From: Dactylorhiza incarnata
Lineage: Eukaryota > Streptophyta > Magnoliopsida > Asparagales > Orchidaceae
DNA: 64,000 nucleotides
NCBI GenBank assembly: GCA_033032865.1
Contig: JAWHQI010000013.1
Coordinates: 4,278,001-4,342,000, forward strand
Direction: 5' to 3'
Of the stretch, positions 57,372 through 64,000 are shown piece by piece. The notes beneath the pieces are model-generated. The model was not told the DNA's origin, ran no database searches, and worked only from the letters and a program-made list of their open reading frames with translations. Numbering within the stretch: position 1 is the stretch's first letter; each line of letters begins with the position of its first letter. The position numbers and the translations under genes are program-made.

Positions 57372-59024
57372 TCGGCAAGTGGGTCAAGCTACGCGACCTT
57401 AAACAAAGCGCTTTTGGGAGGCACCCCAAAGTTATCTTTTGTTATTTTCTCTTGTCTTTTCTTTTCTTCTTTAACAACTTTTGCAGGTAATCGCGACTTC
57501 CCCACAAAAGCTTCAAAAACTTCAAAAAAATCAGGGAAGCCCTTTTTTCCTTCTCTTCTTTCGTTTTTGCATTTCATTTTACCTTTTCTTACTTCATACT
57601 TATTTTTAAACATTGGGGACAATGTTTAACTTTAAGTATGGGGGTGTAAATAGCCCTTTGTAAATATTTGTAAATAGTTTTAAAAAAGAAAATTTTCAAA
57701 AAAAAATGAAAAGAAAAAAAGAAAATTTTAATTTTGTTTCTATGTTTTCCTTTATTTAAGCACTTGTAAAATCCAAAAACTCAAAAAAATTTAGAAAATT
57801 GAAATTTTAAATCTTGGAAAGGGACGTTTGGGATTTCATCCCATCACACCTCCTAGTACCTTGCGAACCCATCACCGGGTAGCCCTTGGGAAGTCCAAGA
57901 CTTAACAAAAATTGTTAAGTTTTAAAGCTAGTTTCCTTTCTTTGTAAATAGTTTTTAATGAGAAAAATTCAAAAAAAAAGATAATATCAAAAATTCAAAA
58001 AAAAGATAATATCAAAAATTCCAAAAATTCTTATATCCCTCCTTCTTGTTGTTTTTGTGATTTCTTAGAAATCTAGTTGAGAATGTTTATAAGCATGTTT
58101 AAGTTTTTAATTGGCTAAAATTTTGCTTATCATAGTTTGTTAATTTTAAATTTGAGGTAATCTTGATTAAAAAATCATCTTATGATTTTAAATTGATTAG
58201 AGAATTTTATTAGCATGACTTCTCTTTTTATTTTTAAATGGCTTCATTTTGTAGTGAATTTCCTAAACCTCTTTAGATTTCAATTATATTTTCTTCTAAC
58301 TTTTTAGATCTTAGGAAATTTAATGTTACTAGAATTTGCTCTCAATATAATTTAAAGCTAGCTAGATTTATTTCCCTTCCTTACCCCCTTTGTGGCATAA
58401 AAAAATGAACTTTAAAAGATCATATATCATGGGAATAAGAGGATAAAATTCATTATTCCCTAAAACATATGCACCCAAAATATTTGAAAAGATTATATGG
58501 CATGGAGTAAGAGGATAAAATTCATTACTCCTAAATCATATACATTTTGGGTTTTTATTAGAAGAGAAAAAAAAGAAAGAAAAAAAAAAGGAAATTTCAT
58601 GATAAATTCCATTTCCTCCATTCAAAAATTTCTCTTCTTATGCCAAATTTTATGAAATCCCCTTAGCCAATTATCATTGTTCTAGTTTTAGTTGAAAATT
58701 ATGGAGAGAACAATATTTAGTAATTTACTTTTCCTTAAGATTCTTTTAAGATAGAGTTCTTATAATTTTAATTTAATTTAGTTTTATAATTTCTACAATT
58801 TTGTCAAACTACTTAATTTTCTTGAGAAGTTCTTGCCTAAACATTTTTCCCTCTTTTCAAATCATCATCATAATTTAGGACTTAACTCCCCCTTGAATTT
58901 ACTCTTAACTTAACTTTTGGTTAAATGAAATTTTAGTTTTAAATTAAAAAATTTTAAGGATGTCTTATAAATTATGTCTCACACTTTTGCTCTGAAATAG
59001 AAAAACCTCAAGTATGGGGGTATT
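57372..59024 (+). other. F 3' noncoding region with internal and terminal PPT
   Basis: About 1.65 kb, AT-rich, without an env-like ORF. An internal module CATTGGGGACAATGT followed by TTAAGTATGGGGGTGT lies at 57611-57646. The terminal PPT CTCAAGTATGGGGGTATTT ends at 59024. Confidence 0.75.
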
Positions 59025-60189
59025 TGATAAGTAGTATCTTTATAACTTTTTAATAGAAAATTTTGTAAATATTTAATGTGAATTTTCCTTTTTATGTCAA
59101 TTTTAGGTTATAAGTAGTTCTTTTTGTAATTTTGATTCTAACTTAGCTTAATTTCAATATTTGCAGAATTTTGGGACAAATCGGGAAAAATGACATGTCA
59201 CGCCCTCGGTCACGCCCGTGACCAAGGGCGTGTAACCTAAAGATCAGTCCAGAAGGATGCCGCGCTGTCTGAGCTAGCCCACACCAAGTCACGCCCCAGG
59301 TAACGCCCGTGACCCAAAGTCACGCCCGTGACCGGGGGCGTGTAATCTTAGAATCTTCCACGTAGAGCCGTCGTCGAGATGTGGAGCTGCAGTCGAGAAG
59401 TCAACTTGAGTCACGCCCGTGACCCACATGTCACGGCCGTGACTTGCCCGCGTGATCTCTGCTTCGCCGCCGCGCCGAATTCCAGCCCACGCCGCTGTCA
59501 GATCCGATGTGAATAGTGCAGTCACGCCCTAGGTCACGCCCGTGACCGAGGGCGTGTAATCTGAAATTTTTTCCTATAAATTTAGAGGCTCTCATTGAGT
59601 CCAGGGTTCAGAATTTTGGAGTGGGGGAGGTGCTGCTAGAGCTGTTAGTGAAGTTTTTCAATGCTTTCTCATGCTTTTCAATTTCATGTTCTTCCTTTTT
59701 AATTCATGTAATGTGCTAGTTCTTAGTTCTATGCAATAGTTAGTTAAAGCTTGTAATCTTTTCCTTCCTAGCTTGTAATCTCTTTAATTAAAGCTTGTAA
59801 TCGTTTTGGTTTTCAATAAAATTAAGTTCTCTTTCCTTCATGTTCTCTTTTTCCTTAAGCACTCTTTCTTTCATGCAATGATTTTTCTTACCTTTTTCCC
59901 CTCCACTATGGTTGAGCATTAAGTATTTTTGTCTTCGTTTAATCCTTTCATTTAGCTTGCAATTAGTTTTAATTTTAGTTAAGCAAAAACAAAATAATCA
60001 AATTTTCGTCGATAAGATAATGGCGATTTTCCTTGAAGTAGAAGTAATCAACGCGCCCCGTGGAATATGACCTTGATATTCCTAAATATCATATACTATA
60101 GACGATAAGGTACACATGCCTTCATCGGATATAGTTTTGGAGAAAATCTCAAATCTTCACTAAATTTCAAAACCAAAAAATCTATATCA
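59025..60189 (+). repeat. 3' LTR of F (1165 bp)
   Basis: Colinear with 40101-41264. It keeps tag units that decayed in the 5' LTR (for example GTCACGCCCGTGACC where the 5' copy has GCCCATGACC). Confidence 0.95.
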
Positions 60190-60911
60190 CAAAACATGGC
60201 AAGTTGATTCACCACCTCTGTCAGATGTTACAGGATACAGACGTCTAGTAGGCAAACTCATCTATCTTACAGTAACCAGACCAGACATCTTATATGTTGT
60301 AGGAAAGGTTAGCCAATTCATGCAAGCTCCTAGAGAATGTCATCTACAATTTACTCTAAGAATATTAGAGTATGTTAAAGGGGATCTAGGAAAAGGGCTT
60401 CTTTTTCATAACAATAATCATCTAAAGATTGAGGCCTACTGAGATTCTAGCTATGCAGACAATAAAGATGATCGCAAGTCTACTTCTGGATTTTGCACCT
60501 TTGTTGGGGGGAATCTCATGAGCTGGAAGAGCAAGAAACAATCAGTTGTCTCCAGGTCAAGTGTTGAAGCTGAGTATCAAAGCATGGCGTCTACAACTTG
60601 TGGACTTAAGTGGATAAGAGCTCTCATGTTGGACTTAGGAGAAGTTTACAACCATCCGCTGACAATGTTCTGTGACAATAAAGCTGCCATATACATATCT
60701 AAGAATCCGGTGTTCCACGAGAGAACAAAACACATTGAAGTCGATTGCCATTTTATCAGAGAAGAAGTATTAAAGAAATAAATTTGTACCACATTCATCA
60801 CATCTGACAATGAGCTAGCAGATATCTTCACCAAGCCCGTATCTACTTCTATTTCAAGCATTTGCAGCAAGCTGGGCATGATTGAAATATATGCTCCAGC
60901 TTGAGGGGGAC
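60190..60911 (+). pseudogene. pol: C2 RNase H and PPT
   Basis: Continues C2 after F: DVTGYRRLVGKLIYLTVTRP, then SYADNKDDRKSTSGF, SSVEAEYQSMASTTC and CDNKAAIYISKNP. A TCA-to-TGA change at 60438-60440 and a TAA near 60781 interrupt it; ELADIFTKPV follows. The PPT TTGAGGGGGAC (60901-60911) leads into the LTR. Confidence 0.88.
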
Positions 60912-61370
60912 TGTTGAAGTATGGTGACTGGGCGGTCTGAATTGTTGGAGACCGGGCGGTCTAAATGGTTGGAGACCGTGCGGTCTGAAGGCTGTAGGCT
61001 TGGCGCGTTGAAATATGAAGACATGCGGTCTGCATTCTTGAGACCGACAATCTGAAGGCTGGTGGAGTGGCGGTCTAGCCCTGTTCCCTGGCGGTCTATC
61101 TTTGACAGACAACTTATTCTCTGAAGGGTTCTGGATAGTGGTCTGCTTTCTCAGACCCCGTGATCTCGGCGGACTCGGCGGTCTCCCTGTTCCTGACCGC
61201 TCAGTTCTGTGGTTTGTCCTGTATAGTGTTTAGTCCCACATTATTTATTTGTAATCTCTTCTCTCTCCTCCATTCTATATAAAGGAGGTCATACCTTTGT
61301 AATACTTAAGTTTTGTGGAAATAAAAATTGTAATTTCTCCTCTTCCGGTCTTTTTTTTTCTGTTCGCACA
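60912..61370 (+). repeat. 3' LTR of C2 (459 bp)
   Basis: About 3% different from the C1 3' LTR; same tag array and TATA box. Followed by GAAAA at the same D site as C1. Confidence 0.92.
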
Positions 61371-62101
61371 GAAAACATTGGCAATATCTGATTTCAGATC
61401 TTCCTTGTTCCTGTCAGCTTCCTCATTCAACTGCAAAGCAGTGGAGTATACATATTCTTGGATGTGATTGGAGGATTTCTCAATCACCTCATCTGTCTTG
61501 CTGACATATTTCTTTACATAGGACATATCCTTTTCATAGAGTTGGAGGTGTTTGTCCATTGATTTGATAATTGTATTTTGAGAGACCACAGATTTTTCTG
61601 TCAGATCAAACCACTTTGTCATTTGTTTGTTCAGGATGGCGGTGTCTTCCTTGATTTCCTTGACCTCAGCCATAACTTCATATTTGACATTGAGGATGGA
61701 CTGATCAATGTATGCTTTAACTGTAGAAGTTGACTAATCTACATAGTCCTTTATAGAAGTGAGATGAGTCTCTAACATAACCTGAATAACATTTAGAATG
61801 CTCTGATTGGACTATGAGGATGTGGAGGGTTGTTGATCAACACTAATGGGGTCAGGGAGCCTTTGTGGACTTGGAGGAGGGACCACTTGAGGTATAATTT
61901 GCACTCCAGCTGCAGGCAGCACCTGATCTGGATGAATGTTGTCCCTTTGGTCAGGAGCATCCACCTTTTCAGCAAAGGAAGCAAGATCATCAATATGATC
62001 AGGGTGCACTCCATCATTATCCTCATAATCAATATCATCATTAGCATTATCTGGTTCCTCCCCCTCGGATGGAGCATCTTGATCAGATGATTCCAGGAAA
62101 G

Positions 62102-62168
62102 CTGGGACAAGTAGGTGAAGTTAGATTGAGAGATTTAGCATTAGTAAAAATGGATTAGTAACTCTTAC
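62102..62168 (-). other. Candidate intron 2 of D2 ORF3 (67 bp)
   Basis: GTAAGAG donor, TGTCCCAG acceptor, AT-rich body with a CTAAT-type branch sequence; frame restored after removal. Same as 28899-28965. Confidence 0.55.
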
Positions 62169-62459
62169 CAAGGACTTCATCTTTACCAGCTGATGGCTCT
62201 TTCAGCTTCTCCCCCTCAGATAGGGCATCAGATTTTCGTTGTGGTGGTAAATCCCAGGGAGTTGGGGAGTCATCAATGTTATGTGAAATTCTTCTTTCAA
62301 GATCTAGTATGATTGTATCAAGCTTACTTTGTAAGTCCTTAGGAGAAGGAACTTTGTCCTTATCAGTCTTGTCTCCTTCATACTCATCTTTGTCACTGGT
62401 AACATCCATAGGAGATGGTTCTTGTTGATGCACCCCCTCAGATGGAGCATCCACTTGGC

Positions 62460-62565
62460 CTTGAGGAGTTGTGGTCCATATTTTTAAGAGTCATTAGAGA
62501 TTAACTAGTAGATTGGTTATGATTAGACAACATTATCAGTAATGTTGAGTTTAAGATTTAATTAC
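62460..62565 (-). other. Candidate intron 1 of D2 ORF3 (106 bp)
   Basis: Donor CACCTG|GTAATT, acceptor ACTCCTCAAG|GCCAAG, T/A-rich inside with in-frame stops. Removal gives NTPGQVDAP in frame. In D1 the donor GT reads TT. Confidence 0.5.
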
Positions 62566-63507
62566 CAGGTGTGTTATCTATTTCCAGGTCTTGTGGATGG
62601 ATAGGGTCAGTAGGAATGTCATCCAGTGGAGCACCCTTGTCAGGAATATTGTATGATCCAATATCAATATCAGCATTTTCATTCTTATCTGAGTGGTCTG
62701 ACTCAGAGCTTGACATGATCAATCTTAGCTTCTTTGCTGATTTAGCTTTCTTTGCTGATTTAGCTTTCTTTTTCCCTTTCTCCTTTGCCTCAGTGGGCTG
62801 GCTCATGGGAAGCACCCTGGTGAACCTATCTAATGTCTTTATATCCATCATTTTCAGGTAATGGATATTTGATCCTTTTAATCCCTTAAACTTCTCAGGA
62901 TGGGTCTGGATCAGATATAGGGATAGAATTCTACTCATATTTGGTGATTGCAGACATTCCTTCAGTATCTGAAATATGACTTCTCCCCAAGAATTTCTCT
63001 TTTTCAGATTGATCATTGTCATAATGTCAAACATGGATTGAGAGATGGTATCATAAGACCATGGCTTGCAGAGAAGTGCTTTGCCCACTATATCTGACAA
63101 TAGTTTTCCTCTTTGATTGAAGAATTTTCTCTTTAATGAGCCAATTTTGGCATCACTATACTCAGTCCATTTCAAAGCTTGCTTCTTATCCTTGTCAGAA
63201 ACCTCTTCCTCCTCATCCTTGTTGCATGAGGGTATGTTGAGAGCTTGTTCAATTCTTGCTGAGGAGATTTTCACTCTTTCTCCTCCTATTTTAGATTTTA
63301 AGGTGGACTGGAAGAAGATAACTTGGCATTACTGAACCATTCTAGAACTTCGGTTCTGATAATGACAGAAGGTTCAGAAAGAGTATATTCCAGCCCTTGT
63401 GCTTCTAGGAGTTGAATCACTCCTTTTATGTCTTCTGGAGGATGGGCAAATCCATTTCTCACTATCTCATACCCCTCCAGAAGGTCCTTTGAACTCTTGG
63501 GTGCCAT

Positions 63508-64000
63508 TATTGTTGTAGAAGAATGTGCTGGGACGGAAGATAATGTGATTCTTCTCGGCGGATAGAAGGAAGGGTTGTGTATCTTTCATTAATCAATGAT
63601 TGTCTATTTATATGGCTTAAGTCTGTGTTATGATTAGCCCTCGTAATTAGAATTAAGTGAACTAATAGTTGCAAGTAGAATTATGTCAATTTAGGTTGCA
63701 TTTAGACAAACTATAATGGGACCATCCCGTCTCAGCGGAACTGCTGAGACAGTGACCTAACCGCTAGGACAGAGCACTGTCAACCGCTGGGACAGTTTAG
63801 CAGTCTCAGCGGATCAGCTGAGATTTTTCCCAGCTGTCTCAGCGGCTCAGCTTAAACAGTCTTGTCTGTTTTAGCTAACCTTACTATCAAACCAATAGAC
63901 CTTTTGAGATCTGAGTTATGCCTTAACCATGTCACTAGGAGTATTGTTGTGACAACATTTTGAACCCTAACATAGCATGCTAAATATCATAGATGATTGA
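63508..64000 (-). other. D2 spacer upstream of ORF3 with dyad tags
   Basis: Duplicate of 30306-30797. Tag units lie at 63727-63865; the 10-bp dyad perfect in D1 has one arm change here (GAGACA). No ORF. Confidence 0.7.

Larger units (their letters stand above)
40101..60189 (+). mobile_element. Element F: Gypsy/Athila-like retrotransposon, split by G
   Basis: LTRs 40101-41264 and 59025-60189, about 2% apart by eye (roughly 24 changes); perfect TSD CAAAA (40096-40100 and 60190-60194). The PBS (41271-41288) matches tRNA-Asp with one change. Gag-pol starts at 41428; G (45827-56436) is inserted in integrase. Without G, F is about 9.5 kb. A nonsense codon and a frameshift in integrase disable it. 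Confidence 0.95.
38856..61370 (+). mobile_element. Element C2: 3' half of a C element, holding F
   Basis: Begins at the A2 joint (ATTTTGACC) with RT, is interrupted at 40100/60190 by F (TSD CAAAA), continues with RNase H and PPT, and ends with the 3' LTR 60912-61370. The next 5 bp are GAAAA, the same C-in-D joint as copy 1. Its 5' half is absent because the duplicated unit starts inside A. Confidence 0.9.
61371..63507 (-). pseudogene. D2 third ORF, N-terminal part, with two candidate introns
   Basis: Better preserved than D1. MAPKSSKDLLEGYEIV (63507) runs to the frameshift near 63305. Then VKISSARIEQALNIPS leads into an open stretch to 62558 with the transposon-like domain, a Lys/Ala tandem (AKSAKKAKSAKK) and acidic tail. 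Candidate introns at 62460-62565 and 62102-62168 join it in frame to QVDAPSEGVHQQ and AFLESSDQDAPSEG. After TAG at 61812-61814 and one more stop, the same frame gives the coiled coil (MAEVKEIKEDTAIL, then LNEEADRNKEDLKSDIA) up to the C2 joint. The C-terminal part corresponding to 4172-5103 is not in this copy. It lies downstream of pol in the Sirevirus env-like position; product unknown, no membrane segment seen. Confidence 0.65.
30964..64000. repeat. Copy 2 of the tandem segmental duplication, enlarged by H, F and G
   Basis: A2 pol-gag-LTR, C2 and D2 follow in the order of copy 1, with three later insertions: H (31205-32755), F (40101-60189) and G within F. The window ends about 170 bp before the position equivalent to the copy 1 crossover. 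Copy 1 without its A1 deletion and copy 2 without H, F and G are about the same length. Confidence 0.85.
61371..64000 (-). mobile_element. Element D2: Sirevirus-like Copia retrotransposon, ORF3 region
   Basis: Duplicate of 28168-30797, about 2% different. It contains the N-terminal part of ORF3 and the tagged spacer; pol should begin just beyond the window. Confidence 0.9.

Overview
The window is repetitive nuclear DNA from a flowering plant; the species cannot be read from it. I recognise no host gene, tRNA, rRNA or CRISPR array. Almost every base belongs to nested LTR retrotransposons. The evidence is paired TG...CA LTRs with 5-bp target-site duplications (TSDs), primer-binding sites (PBS) for tRNA-iMet (Copia) or tRNA-Asp (Gypsy/Athila), polypurine tracts (PPT) and plant-type gag-pol domains. 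I name the families A to H.

Left part (1-30984). E (1-1945, minus) is a Sirevirus-like Copia element cut by the window edge. It sits in an LTR remnant (1946-2554) that D also entered. D (minus, 3' LTR 2555-3784) is Sirevirus-like and carries a large third ORF between pol and the 3' LTR. C (5104-28167, plus, 459-bp LTRs, TSD GAAAA) is inserted in that ORF. B (6489-16096, plus, TSD CCTCT) is inserted in C's gag, and A1 (17361-25746, minus) at the integrase/RT boundary of C. D resumes at 28168 and reads back through the start of its third ORF to the end of pol.

Right part (30964-64000). At about 30964-30984 the D RNase H reading frame turns, in frame, into the RNase H of a second A element (A2). 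What follows repeats the same nest in the same order and at the same insertion sites: A2 in C2 in D2. I read this as a tandem duplication made by unequal recombination between the D and A pol genes. After the duplication, copy 2 gained a solo LTR (H, 31205-32755, TSD AAGTG) and an Athila element F (40101-60189, TSD CAAAA). F was then split by a younger, uninterrupted Athila element G (45827-56436, TSD GATGC; one 1761-codon gag-pol ORF; nearly identical LTRs).

Divergences judged by eye fit this order: C LTR pair about 9%, A1 pair about 4-5%, B pair a few percent, duplicated copies about 2-3%, F pair about 2%, G pair one substitution plus a 2-bp microsatellite change. Only G looks coding-competent; every other gag-pol gene has stops, frameshifts, deletions or insertions.

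The most unusual signal is that every LTR family here, Copia and Gypsy alike, carries its own short CG-containing dyad repeated many times in U3, in most families just upstream of a TATA-like box. Some of these tags are shared between families, and in A, B and D they recur inside the element, in places within coding sequence. A second unusual feature is the D third ORF, which appears to contain spliceosomal introns in the sense direction.
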